From Sparassis latifolia (lineage: Eukaryota > Basidiomycota > Agaricomycetes > Polyporales > Sparassidaceae), in assembly GCA_018466975.1 (NCBI GenBank), contig CM031561.1, positions 2,976,001 through 3,040,000 on the forward strand: 64,000 nucleotides of DNA. Reading direction: 5' to 3'. Within the stretch, counting starts at the first letter, position 1; the number at the start of each line of letters is the position of its first letter. The notes under the pieces were generated by a model that did not search any database, was not told the origin of the DNA, and was given only the letters and a program-made list of their open reading frames with translations. The position numbers and the translations under genes were made by a program. Shown here in pieces: positions 33,978 through 46,251 of this stretch.

Positions 33978-36064
33978 TCGCGTCGCGGGTGCTACCAGAA
34001 TAATACGGTTACTGGTGTGAATTGGTGGAGCGCGTGGATGTGCGCCGACGCACAAAATACCGTCCTGCTTGAGGACGCGTCCATGTCTTGTTTGTGAAAT
34101 CGCACGTCGATCTTCATAATCGTGTTCATACTCGTTTGTTCTATTTTAACGCCCGCGGGTTGGGTTTCTTCCTACCGGAGAACGGCCATCCACGTCATTC
34201 CGTCGGTGACTGGGAATGCCAGGCTGTTCAGGGTGCATCTTAACGACGGGGACTTCCACTTTGTAGCAGTTCGAACGTCCGCCTTAGATACAGTTACCAG
34301 CAGCGCGGGTAGTATTTATCTCCGTGTCCCACAGGTATACATTCGGGCTCGACAACATTCCGATTTTCGTGAAGTTCTGTGCGACTGGATCCTGCATGCA
34401 GTCTCCGAGGAAGAGCGTGCAGATCCGTCCGCGGGGGCTTCGCGCTTGTCAAATTTCAGCTCCTGCTGAGACGTGGGCGAAGCATGCGAAAAAGAACGCC
34501 TGTGGAAGAACCACGACCTCTCGACGCAGAGCGCTTCCCTGCTGAGGTCACTCCGCCATACTCCTTGCACAGCACGCATCTCGTACGGCAGATGCAAGAG
34601 GACATGCGCATTGGCGGACTAGATCTCCGCATCCAATATGTTCGTCGTGGAGACTGCTTAATTTGCGATACAGTGGGCATACGCGAATATTGAATGCGCT
34701 GGAGGTGCGGACGTCCTCTCTGCACGGGACTGTGTTCTGTGGTTGCTGTTGCCGAAGTGACTCCAAGTTGAGAGCCATAATGCAGTGACTTCGATTAGTA
34801 TGTAAGACCGCTCGGAGTCGCTACATGCCCCTGTAACTGGTATCACCGTGAAGCTCTTCCACCGCGTCTTGCCGTGCTAGCCGCGCTCGAGTGGCAATTG
34901 CCGCTGTACCGTATGCTATAGCTGGAAATGACGCTCTGGCTGGTCCCAAGTGCGTATTTGATTTTTTGAAGGCGGACTTTTCGCACGAACGTTAAGGTAT
35001 TCACAAGACGTTGATGGCGGCCCGATGTACGCCACACACTTCTTGGAAATAGATGAAGAAGGTGTCTTGATTGCAAATATCTTCCGAATTTTCATGGTCT
35101 GAAGGCCCGCAACGCCCTACGTGGATGCAACAAACGTTACGGTGTACCACGGAAAAGCCGTGAGGGCAAACCCATTTTTCATCGTGACACAGGGTATCAT
35201 CGCCGCAGTGGGTGGGGACCATTGAGCGAATTGTCCGCGGTTGCTAATTATTTTGGACTTGATCGTTTGCTCTTTGTACGTGTAAATCGATGCACCGCTG
35301 AAAAAGATGACAGTGGCAAGACAGTGGCCCGTAAATCAATCCGATTGTCGTGCCGATGGCTTTGCATTGAATTTGCAGCGCCGCAGACACGAGGGCGAAC
35401 GGGAGCACTTCGTGTACTGACGCAGGAGTGTCTAGGTCTGTAACGGGTGCCAAAAAAAATATCCACGTATACAAATTGTGACCGTGGACATTAGATGCTA
35501 GATTCAAAACTGCGGCGCTCACCTTCTGGCAATTTCAGTGATTGTATTTGTCTGTTTTCTGGGAGCATTTGCCGAAACGCGTGAAGTCCTGAGCTCGACA
35601 AAGATGAGTTTCTGATTTCTGGAGACAGTGCAAAAGTAAAGCTACATATGACAATGTATGAAATCGCAGGCCTGGTCCCTGTTATTCGTTTCTGAATTTC
35701 TTACCCAGAGAGATCATCGATCAAGATTGTGCGGGCAGAAATGATCGTTGCATACAGTTAGGCGCCCATGTTGGACAATGGGCGGGTTGGCGACGAGGAC
35801 GGCGCGCACGTTGTGCTCTCGTCTCCACGCTTGCTGCTTGCTGTCTCCGTCGTTGAGCTCGACGGCTCCCGTCGCTCTTTTCGATCTTCTCTCTCTGCCG
35901 CTGGTCGTACACTCAAAGTTGGATACCCGGTGCGGACGATTTTGATCGCATCGACCTAACGCGTGGCGCGCGGTATCTTTTCCCTCGCTCACGACCGTCA
36001 CGACCGTCCTCAGCGACTCCGAGTCTGTTCTACATACCCCGCGCTCTGCGCGCCATAGCTCACC
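33978..36064. other. Stretch without a supported gene model
   Basis: Plus-strand frames around 34122-34469 (VHLNDGDFHFVAVRTSALD) and 34480-34693 look faintly coding but have no recognised domain and no convincing splice structure. Frames at 35700-36060 on either strand overlap the promoter region of the CHS7-type gene and are probably chance. Confidence 0.25.
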
Positions 36065-37674
36065 ATGAGATTCGGAGACTTTTCGACTCTCTGCCATCAA
36101 ATGCCATCCTATCCATGGTGCAACCTCTTCTATCGGCAGGTACAGCCTTCTCTTCTTTTCCCTTCTCTTTCCACCCTTTTAATTTCTTATTGGTAGATCG
36201 AACACCATGCTCCCTTCGTCTTCAACAATGTCTCTGCGAACGCTACGTCTGCTCCCGTTGGTGTCAACCCGGAATGCGGCATTCCGCGCGTCGGTTCTGA
36301 CAAGTCGGTTGGCAACGTCGCCAACATCGTCGTATGCGGCCTCAGCATCATCTTCATGGTCTTGCTTATCGTATGGACGAGTAGACGGAAGGCTGCTGTC
36401 GGTGAGTGCTACTCTCCTGCCTTACTTTTTGTTCGTCCGTCCAGAATGCCGTTGTCTTCGCGTGCATCCTTCGGACGTTCCCACTCCGGGCCATTCTGAA
36501 AACCACAACCTCTCCGCTCATCCACGTCGTCCGACGATTTGGCTGTTTCCTAACCCTTCTACGGCTCTTCCCCATGCCTTCCTCATCGCCGATCGGACGT
36601 CAGACATGTGATGTCTCACCTCACCACGCGTGTCTTCGCCCATCGACCACGCCTTTCATCTATATTCCCGTGTTTCACCCCTTCGGTAAAATCATACTGA
36701 CCGTTCGCACCTGACAGGTCGCGTCGAGCTGCGAGAATTTTTCGTCCTGTATCTCCTCACACTTCCATTCCAGCTAATCACCACTGGTTCGTTCCTCGAG
36801 CAGGGATCTACCGCTCTTACCGCTATCACCGGCGTACATGCTGGCCTCGTCGCCGCGACGTTTTGGGCGCTGCTTGGGACAGGCCTCGTCAGCACGCAGG
36901 TGGTGGAGGACGGTACCTAAGTTCGCTAATCGTAAGTCCTCGCAACTACGTCAATTTGTCTTGTCGGGTTTTTTTACGTTTACTTGGTGCCCTTCTCATC
37001 GGGCCATCGATTTATGCTCGCTCCATGCTAATTTCGAGGTATCATTGAAAGCCCTTGAATTTCTTCATCCTCGCGTTTTTCGCTGCGACAACCTATATCG
37101 CACTCGACGTGGGCTTCTCGATCACAAAGGCTTTGGGGCCCTTCAATCCTCCGCAAGACTTGTCCAGCGTTCCACTGTTCGTCCTCACAAGCATATGGCC
37201 TGGCGCGTGAGTCCGCGTTTTGTCTTTCTCGAATGAAAATCCGAGTCTGAAGTGCACTCTCTCCGTAGCGCTGCGCTCATCTATTTTTGCGTGATGCTGT
37301 ACGTAGTGCTCGGCATCCTGAACGAGGCACGCCCGGTGTGGTACTACGTTGTCGCCGCCGTCGTCTTCGTCCTCAGCCAGCTGGACTACTTCTTGTTGAA
37401 CAAAGTTATCTGCAAGGTGCGTTCTACGTTTCTTCTTACTGCCCTCTTAGTGTGACCGTGGTGAGCTAACAACGACGCAGGGAACATCAGCGAAGATTGA
37501 TGGGTCGTTCGTCGCGACGATCCTGGAAACCGCCGCGGTCGGCGTCATATACCTCGGCTGGCGAAGTATCACAGAAGGTGCGTTTTGTGTGTTCGCAGTC
37601 TGGAATAGACGATCTGACCGTTCCCACTGCCCTCTGCAGAATCGTGGGACGAGGATATATACTACCCGCGATAA
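36065..37674 (+). CDS. CHS7: CHS7-type chitin synthase export chaperone with one-base frameshift
   Basis: Seven exons (36065-36139, 36197-36401, 36718-36931, 37052-37206, 37269-37416, 37481-37577, 37640-37674). The product is a polytopic ER membrane protein matching fungal Chs7, which helps chitin synthase leave the ER: FGDFSTLCHQMPSYPWCNL at the N-terminus, FFVLYLLTLPFQLITTGS, HAGLVAATFWALLG, VSTQVVEDGT, NFFILAFFAATTYIALDVGF, DYFLLNKVICK, and a C-terminus ESWDEDIYY. The exons sum to 929 bp, one base short of 309 codons plus stop. The deficit lies in exon 3 directly after VVEDGT: ACCTAAGTTCGCTAATC would encode the conserved TLSSLI only with one more T at 36917/36918; as written it stops. Either the allele is broken or this is a sequencing/assembly error. 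All other junctions keep frame. Confidence 0.88.
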
Positions 37675-38518
37675 TACCCACTCCCCTTCCGCGGCCTCGT
37701 CTGGCGCCCCGCCTGTTCTTGTACACGCGCCGACATACGCGTACAATATACACTATCTATCTATCTATTCATTATGCGCGTCCCTCCTTCGGGCAAACTC
37801 TCGATATATCGGCTTCTACCCATACCCTCTTCTCCGTCGCGGATTCCATCTCTCTTCGACTCCGATTTCGTCCCGTCGCGCTGTCGATAGTTGCCTTCGC
37901 GTTCTGTAGACCCGCTGTGGTGCCGACCCGGGCTTGCCAGTGGAAGGTGCGGCGATAGCAGTTGCGTTCGTGGTAAGTTATTGTCGAGAGAATTGACGCG
38001 AAGGGTGCGGGTATGGCATGGGTAGAGTGCGGCAAGAGCTAATGTGGGCTGGACCACTAGAGATTGAACTTTCGTCCTCGTTTTGGTTTGTTCATCGTGT
38101 GTGTTGTACTCCCAGTATCTGTTCTCTCAATCTGATCCGTCGTCGCATGTGGAGCCGAATTTCTTACGCGGCGGTTTTTACGCAAGGGAAGAGTGCGTTG
38201 GCTTCCATGGCAGGCTGTGCTGTGCGCTCTCGCCCCGTTTAGCCAGGTCAGAAGCATTTGAGTGTCGTTGAACGTAATCGTACAGGTATGGCTGCTACAG
38301 TATCTGTGATCTATCTGAATCACAGCGGACGAAGTGATCTATGAAATACACCACGGAAGGCGATAAAGAAAACGAAGGACGGGCTCAACCTCGAGCCCCA
38401 ATATCAAGAAGGCCCGCACGCGGGGAGGGAAGTAAGGAAGGACTGCATCCAGCGATCTGAAAATTGTTCGAAGACAACACACCGACATGAAGTCTACTAG
38501 AGCATCTGCAGCCGGGCT
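37675..38518. other. Intergenic region between convergent genes
   Basis: Holds the 3' ends of the CHS7-type gene (plus) and of the unknown gene on minus. It contains a short TATC microsatellite near 37757. No gene is supported. Confidence 0.4.
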
Positions 38519-40232
38519 TTATATCAACCGCTGTGTTACTATCTGCGTGACGTCGACGCACACCCAGCCTTCTTCGTCGTCGTGCCGCATCACCCGCCCT
38601 AGCCGGTCAAACAACCGCGTCTTCGGGCAACAACCCTCCGCCTTGTTCGCCTTGGGCTTCCTGCGGTTTAGCAACGGAAGCGGAAGCGGAGGCGAGTGGG
38701 TAGCCGGGGAACACGGCGGGGACGAGGGAGAGACGTGGTTATAGTGTTCGCGCGCGAGCACCTCCGCAGGGCTTGCAGGCGCAGAGTTCGAGCTTGAGCT
38801 CGAGGAGGAACTTCGGCTGTGCATGGACACCAGCGGAGACCTGCGACCGTCGCTACGGTGTTTCTTGAGGCGTCGGCGCTGCTGCTCGAAAGGCGCAGTG
38901 AAGCAGAAGCGTTCCAGGCCGTTCAGCGCCGTCCAGGACGACGATGATCGCTCTTCCGCGTCATGTGGAGCCGCGCCGCCTGCGCATGCCAAGGCGCTTT
39001 CTGTGTCCGGCGGGAAATCGACTTCAACGTAGTTCGTCGTGGAAGTAGTTGTGACGGAAAACGCCGATTTCTGCGAAGAAACAAGTAAGATATGCACAAA
39101 TGACACAGAAGAGAGGAAGGAGACAAACCACGACTGACCAAATTCAGATCTACGAGAACCGGGGCAGTACCAAACGATCCTCTACTAGTCAACCTCACTG
39201 ACTCGCAGAAGCCTTCATCGACGACAGGGTCCCCCCTGTCCGTAACGGTGGCAGTCTCGATGCAAATCTCGGGCGTTTTGAGACGTGGATATTCTGAGCG
39301 CTGGCGGCGCGAATGCGCCAGGCGAGCGTGCTCAATGCATGTCCTCAGGAGCGCTCGGTAATCTGATTCATTGCCCTGTAAGAGTGAAGGTGGAGAGACG
39401 CCGAGCGCGATCGAGGAAGCGAATGCGGGGCTTGGCGGAGAGAGTTTCGTGCCAGGTGGATATGATACCCAATGGGGGACCACCGACGAGTAGTCAATCG
39501 TTTGCGTGTCGTACCCATCTGAGTAATAATTGTCCAGCATAAACGCAGTGCTTGGCGCGGTACTTGCTAGCGCCTGTGCGAGGGCGTCAATAGTGAGGAC
39601 CTGCGACTGGCTGTCGAAGGCGTCCCGCGGTGCCTCAGAAGCGACTGCGTTTGGACCGGTCGCGCTGGCGGAATCAAGCAGATGCGCTCCAGAGAAGGTG
39701 ATCATCCCTTCCAACGGGTCCCAAACTGCCGCAAATGTGAGGGCCGTATGGGGTGGTACCATCTCGGACCAGCGGTGGTCACTACTCGGAACGTGCAGAA
39801 TCTGGGTCATGCTGCTGGCTCGGAGGAAAACGCAGCTGCAGTCTTTCAGCGCTTCCGAGAATAGAAAGGTGACGTGGTTGCTCACCTCGGTGAAGCTCTG
39901 TGAGTAAAGAAGGCCTGTCAGGTCGCGAGAACGGTAGCGGACACTCTTCCGTGCTACGGGGAAGGTTAATGAACGAGATTCAGAGCAGCAGCAGTAGACG
40001 TCGAACGAAGGGAGAGCGATATGCCCGCACACAACAACTGCCCTTGAAAAGATGGACTCGAGGGAGAAAGAAGAGAGAACGATGAAATCCCCGTCGAGCC
40101 ACGCCTCGTGTGCAACTGGGGAGACTCATCATCGAGGAAGAAGGGGGGTTCTCGTATTCTAGGCGGCAAGAACTGGGATTCGCAGGATTCCGTAACTGGC
40201 CATGGGAGAACTGTGGTGACCGGCAAAACGCG
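38519..40232 (-). CDS. Conserved fungal protein of unknown function
   Basis: Minus-strand coding region. Two long blocks join across an intron at about 39072-39150 (GTCAGT..GCAG): the upstream block ends ..LVDLNL, the downstream continues KSAFSVTTTSTTNYVEVDF. Upstream reading includes AWLDGDFIVLSSFSLESIF, a Cys-rich CGHIALPSFDVYCCC, FPVARKSVRYRSRDLTGLLY, VTFLFSEALKDCSCVFL, ALTFAAVWDPLEGMITFSGA and a linker with LDNYYSDGYDTQTIDYSSVV. The C-terminal part is low-complexity (Ser-rich run, Pro-rich run) and ends with a conserved-looking tail (DEEGWVCVDVTQIVTQRLI). I do not recognise the family. The 5' exons and start codon are uncertain; frames beginning near 40348 overlap, and the true start may be upstream of the given boundary. 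Confidence 0.55.
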
Positions 40233-40348
40233 TTAGACGCGTTGTACCAATTCCGCCCGAAGTTGATGGGGACGCGAAGCATGAACGTTAGAAGGTCGCA
40301 CTTAGAGCATTGAAGGCATGCCTGCGAGTGAGAAACTCGAGTAGTCAT

Positions 40349-42740
40349 GTCCCAAGCATGGGTCCAGCCCTGGACATTGCCTATACCACGGAGCAGATAG
40401 TGTGTGCCTTCGTCACACGATCCTATAGGCCTAGAGCGTGACAGAACACGTCAGACTGATTAGCAGCAAGCCTACACTTGAAAAAGAAATGGAATAAGCT
40501 CGACAGAACGCACCTTACGGACAAGAAATTTCCATGCTTCGCCAGATCTCAGCGCTGTGAAGGAAGTTAGAAAATGCGCAGACCGTGGATAATCTGTCGG
40601 TGTAAGGAGCGGCTGCGTCCCAATACATGCTGGCTAGCGCGAAGTCATCACCAGTGACGCCGTGGGAGACATTGGGTAAAAAGGAGTACTACTGAAGACA
40701 AACGCTATCAAGCAGGTCCTCAGAGTCCACGATGACAGACTTTAGCTAGATAATCAGACGGTTGAGCAATTGCTGGAGCAAGTATTGAGACCGGGCAGTC
40801 TCAGAGACAGCGTAGACAAGACGTGAGAAGAGCTTTCGGCTCCATTCAGCGTGCAGTAATATCGGTAATGAGGCGGACGGGAGGAGATATTCAAATATCG
40901 TCATGCATGCGAAAAGTCGCAGTCGCCGTTGAGTCTGCCAATGAGTGAAACGATTATCCTCGATTAAGTTTTCGGACAAAGGGTAAACCTCTTGGACGAA
41001 CTCAGAGAGCTTGCTGTTCTCCGCGCACGCCTCGCGGGCAGAGAATGGCCCTGCAAGAAGTCAGCGATAGCGATCTACGGAGACGAAATAGGAAATGACG
41101 CAAGATCACTTCCGAAGTGTGAGAACACGACAGCCACGCGGACGGAAATGTTGGTAGCACAAGACGCGAGTCTGGCGCCAGTCACGCGCAAAATATCGGT
41201 CTGGAGAGGGACGGGTTAAAGTTGAACGAAATTACGGAATGCGGACACGAAAGTTCCGTCGGCGATGCATGTGGATAGCTATGGATCAAGAGAAAGACAT
41301 CCAGACGGTATGGATGGACCAATGAGACGCGACTCATTGCACTCACCTGCACAACTACCTCCCAGACTGCCGAAACATCTCAAGCCGTTTGAAAAACATG
41401 CAGAGAAATTTTCTGAAGAGTCAAGATCGGGACACCATTCTTGCACACCGACGTGAGATGGCATGTGAACCAGAGTGCGTAGCGCGATGCAACCGAATTC
41501 CAAATCCTGGTACCCGATCGACGAGCAATATATTTGCAGGAGATTTCTCGTAGCTTGGACCACAGCCAACGCGTAAAAGAACGTTATAAAGCATAGCGAG
41601 GTTCACAGCTAAGCGTCGAGATGTTGGCATATTGAGTAGCCGTGTATACCAGTCATCGAATGGGGACATGATCTAGCCCGAAGCAGCAGGCAGTCAAAAA
41701 CGTTCAGGCAGAAACCGGATACGGCAGACGTAGAGTTCATGGCATAGCGGTACCGGGGAAGAACGATCAACGCCACCAGGATCTGCAAATGTAGGCGACC
41801 AGAGTACTAAATATGAACCATGCTCATGACGCGCCGTAAGAGAGCCTCACGTTGGCCGTATTCGTTATACGAGCTTCCAGGACATGACTAGCACGGGACG
41901 ACGGAGAGCTGGGGATATGTGATGCAGGCGATTTGCACGTGTGCGGGTTTTAGGGATTCCCCCGTGCAGTAGCGATCGACTGGGATCCATGTCTCCATTA
42001 CGAGATTAATAGGAGTGGAACACGACACCATTGGCTCTCTCGAAAGAGATAGAAGTCCGCGGTGTGGTATCCGAGGCATGTTGCAGCGAGTAACCAGCAA
42101 ATGAGCGAGATGATACAACCGTGCACTTACATGAGTACGCTCATTCAAAGAGGCGACTTTGGAGCAGCCGTTGCTCGGCTTAGTTGATGCTGTCAGCTTT
42201 ATGCAGGCATGTGCATGCACAAAACTATATCTTGCGGCAAAAACGTACCTTAGACTCAGACAACACAGTGGCATACGCAGTTGGCAGCCTTTCTATTTAA
42301 ACGTTAAAAAATCAGTAGCCAGAAAGGCGAATACACAAGTCCTGCGTACGGAAAGAGTTTGGTTGAGCCACGGCAACAAAATCACCCAGCAGTTGACGAG
42401 GACGGTTGAGTGTGAGAATGGCCGGCAAATGCCGAAGGATGCCCTTGAGCGCTAGGAGCAATTGAATACTTACACAATATCTTCTTTAGCAGCTTGGAAG
42501 CCTGGAAATATTGACAAAGGACTATATCCTGTGCGCTGTATGTGACAGGCTAAGGGCAGAGTTGTTTCTCTTAGTTTTCACCATGCTCGTGGCACTTGCC
42601 AGTGGTATTTAATGATCAGAGCCTTAGTCGACTGTTACTCGAGGCTTTCTATTCTTATCAGAGTGTCTGTCTGGGGAGCTTGTCCAAGCGGTCAGCTCAA
42701 TATTCATGAGACTACAATGTTCTAGAGCACGATACGGAGG
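40349..42740. other. Stretch without a supported gene model
   Basis: Minus-strand frames at 40746-40979, 41421-41669 and 41888-42274 have hydrophobic and coding-like composition (for example LAVNLAMLYNVLLRVGC) and may be exons of an intron-rich gene, but I could not join them or name a family. No repeats were noted. Confidence 0.25.
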
Positions 42741-42749
42741 TCTAGTTTG

Positions 42750-43129
42750 CGCACGGAAACATGGTCTTCGTCGATAACAACAAGTAGCAGAGTGGGTGCT
42801 TTCTCCGTCTTGAGGTCTCTCAGGTTTTCCTCGCATCGCTTGAAGCTCGGCTACCTGTCCGTCACATGCACGATGTTTCTGCCTATCTGCCCTACGTGCT
42901 GTGTGCTGTGTACTCTATGGTGCCTGACTTCGCAGAAGAAGCTCGTGAGGACAAGCTGGATCGGCTGATGACCATATGCACGAATGAATTCAATGTGCGG
43001 GGTGCGCTGGTTAGTAGAATCGAAGATATGGAAGAGCGTGCGGATTCTTGCCTGCGCCTGCAGTCCTATGGGATCTCGTTTGTTAATCCGGCTCACCTCA
43101 CCGGCACATCATCTCCGATTGCTGTATAG
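42750..43129 (+). other. Possible coding fragment of unknown family
   Basis: A plus-strand frame from about 42820 reads VRHMHDVSAYLPYVLCAVYS, then FAEEAREDKLDRLMTIC and VSRIEDMEERADSCLRLQSY, stopping at 43129. It has natural amino-acid composition and an amphipathic helical look but no recognised domain and no clear start. It could be one exon of a gene or a relic. Confidence 0.25.
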
Positions 43130-46100
43130 CTGTGCTGCATAACGGACAATGGGAAAATAATCAGAGGGACAACGTGCCCTTGTAATGTAGTGGCTTGTCA
43201 GTTCCCGGAGGACCTGCAATTCAAAGGTGTATTGAGGTAAGCGTTCCGAGTCCTAGCGGAGACGTTCGCTCACCGGCCGAAAGACGTGTTTTCTGAGTCA
43301 GTCCCGACTATTCCGGATATCTGGCGTTGGGCGATGCAGTATGGTGCTCCGACCAGTGGTACTCAGACAGTGGGTGAGTGAGTGAGTGAGCTGCATGAAC
43401 TTCCGAACCCGATGTTTTCACTTACACATATTAATCCGCTGCGAAGCTGCATTATTTCGAGGTCTCCAGGATTACGCTGAACTCGCTCTAAATTTCACAC
43501 CACTCGTTTTCTGGGCGTATTATGCTGATTCTACAATCTCATCGTTTTCTTTATGTATCAGCCTGCCGGAAGCGAGAGTAGCCGTTACACTTAAATCCTC
43601 TCATCCGGCCCTCCACGGTTCGTATCACAAGTACTGGTACCCGCAACAGTCACTACTCATGGTCGAGTCAATTCATGCAACGGTTCCGGTACAACCCTCC
43701 CTATCTCTTTCGACCACCCTCCTTCGCAGAAGGCCTTCGAAGAGCTCAATGTGCAAATCCTCTGCGGTCCCCACACCCTCACCATATCATCGTGCGCGTT
43801 CTTAGACACATTCTGACAGCTGTACGCAGCCCTCCTCTTGCATGTCCGGGTCGTGACCCGTGATGGCATTGTATATCGCACTAGGTACGTCCTTGCCAAT
43901 GTCTCGCTTCTGCGAGAACGCAGACTCTCCGAAGACGATTAAGCTGAATTCGTCTTGTTCGTACGTCGACGTCCGCGATGGTATTTCTCCCTAGAATATT
44001 GTGGCAGAAGTTAAATTTGAACACAGCGAACTTGAAGGTTAGCATGACGAGTGGAATGACGTCAAGCAAGCGGCGCACGCCGCCTTGAATTTATTGATGA
44101 CGGTCCTCATGAGCTGCAGAACTTTCATTCATGTCCTGCCATGTACAATTCATAGGATGGTTTGTATGACGTGGCCACTATCGTCTTCTAGGACGATCGC
44201 CTCGATCAGGATGGTGTACCGTCCTACTGTAATGAGCACTTTGACCCCCCTTCGTGACCAGTGGAATCGCTCAGGGGAGCATCACGCGCTCCAGGACCTA
44301 TTGCCCGATAAGCGGGGTGCATGGAGTACACGGGTGATGTGCAGCTTGCCTAAGCGTGCGGCATGGAGAACGTCCGTCATGACGTTGTAGTCTGCCCGTT
44401 GGGGAACCAAGTTCGACATGAATCCATATGTATCCTCGACTACTTTGCAAGGCGACGAGGAAGTCGAGCGCGTCATCGGGATGTTGCGTGAGATACCGTT
44501 ATCGTAATCGCGCAGGCACATACCTGTTCTATCATGTCTTGTTTCGCTTCTTCTGACCGAACGTGTCCATCTTACGGTACGTAGAGCTGCTTATTCGGTA
44601 GCGTAGCACGGGCCTTGCGCTTGGACCTGTTGTGAGTAGCGTTATTATCCCCTCGAATCCTTACATAGATCGCTGACGGTGATGGTATTGCTTAAACTAT
44701 GGTAGCTGAAGTGTTTACAGACATGGCTGCACTAGTTCATATACAATGAGAGGTTGTGGGTGATTGTGGGTCCAATGACAGCACGGCCAAACGCGTCCAA
44801 TCTGATGTCACCACCTCAGGGATTGAACGGCGATACTGACATTGAGCCGAGGTATTTCACCGTGCACGCAGGCACAATGCATGATTCCTTCTTCCAAGGC
44901 ATCAAGACCTGAATAATGGTGGAACGCACGAAAGTCAGATAATCCAGTGGTATCATGTGTGCGACATTCAGCACGTCACGAAACATGTCGATGCATAGCG
45001 GTATATTATCCGCGAGTATTGACAGAGAATACGCATTGAGGATAAACGGACTCGTACAGTCTTAATGAAAGAAGGTCCACGAATCACGTCTCAGCCATTG
45101 GTGATACGGTAGAGCATATGGCACCAGGGGTAGGGGAAATCGGCAGGTATGGGTTCAAGGAGTAGGAGCTAATACATACCAGCGCAGCGCAGGTTCCTGC
45201 CATCAGAAGTTCAGATGGCAAGGGATAATCGACGGTTTCACGATCGGTCGCAAGTCATGCGACCTGCGTTGAAGACCACTTTGTGCGTTCCGAACAACGC
45301 AATCATGCTCCATGACAGGTCACCCCCATAGCTACTGTGCACATCGTCGATTGGGAAGATGGGCATCAATGATACTCACCTAGACTAACAAGACAACTCT
45401 CGGCTTCACGAAATCTCCGGACTCTGTCGCGGTCAATTAGCATCAGCGCGTCTTTGGATACTTGTATGCCGAGACAGTCATTTAATTGATTTGGGCTTCG
45501 CGCCCGGTTTGCTGCCGCACATGTGCTGAGGGTATATTCTACGAGTCGCATCCGCACTCGCATCTAACCATCAAAAATTTCTTCTAACAGAGCTTGATCG
45601 TAAGCTCATACATGACGACGCGCCGTTGGCTCACGTATCGTCTCGTTGACACCGAGCCGCAGACTCTGATAAAATAGAAACCTAATACAAGATGAGTATT
45701 TTGAACAAATAACTAGAGGATAGCGCTCACCTCCGTGTCGGCAGGTGAGTGACTCACCACATATTCTTGTGACCACGCATGGGAAAAACATTCTGGGACA
45801 TCCCAAATTCACAAAGACAGATACAGGAACGCAGACTCGATGCCTGAAGCCAGTGACAAAATGACACTTGAATCGAAAGGCATTACGCCGTCAGCATCTC
45901 CCTGAGCTATTTGATGTCGGCTTTCAGTCTTACATTCCCAATCTTTCGTGTTATCGCGGCGAAATTCGTTAGCGTCCGTAGCAGCAAAAATAAAGCTCTT
46001 GTACACCACTTCAACAGATCGCCGCCAGTTCAAAACCGGAAAAAAGAAAGCAGAGCAAATCGATCTTCGAGTTGAGACCAAGGTCGGGCTGACAGTACAC

Positions 46101-46251
46101 CGGGCGCTGCCGAGCTGCGCGCTGGGCGCTGGCTAGCGCTCGACAAGCTGTGCGAGACATTGACGACGACGAGCTCATATTTCTTCGTCTCGGTCTCTAT
46201 ACTTTACCAACGTCAGGACTTGCTCGTTAGAACGTGTCTCTCGTCGATGCC
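43130..46251. other. Gene-poor stretch, no supported gene
   Basis: Only short open frames without domains on either strand. A small GAGT microsatellite lies near 43372-43390. The last few hundred bases should contain the promoter of the VPS74 homologue. Confidence 0.3.
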
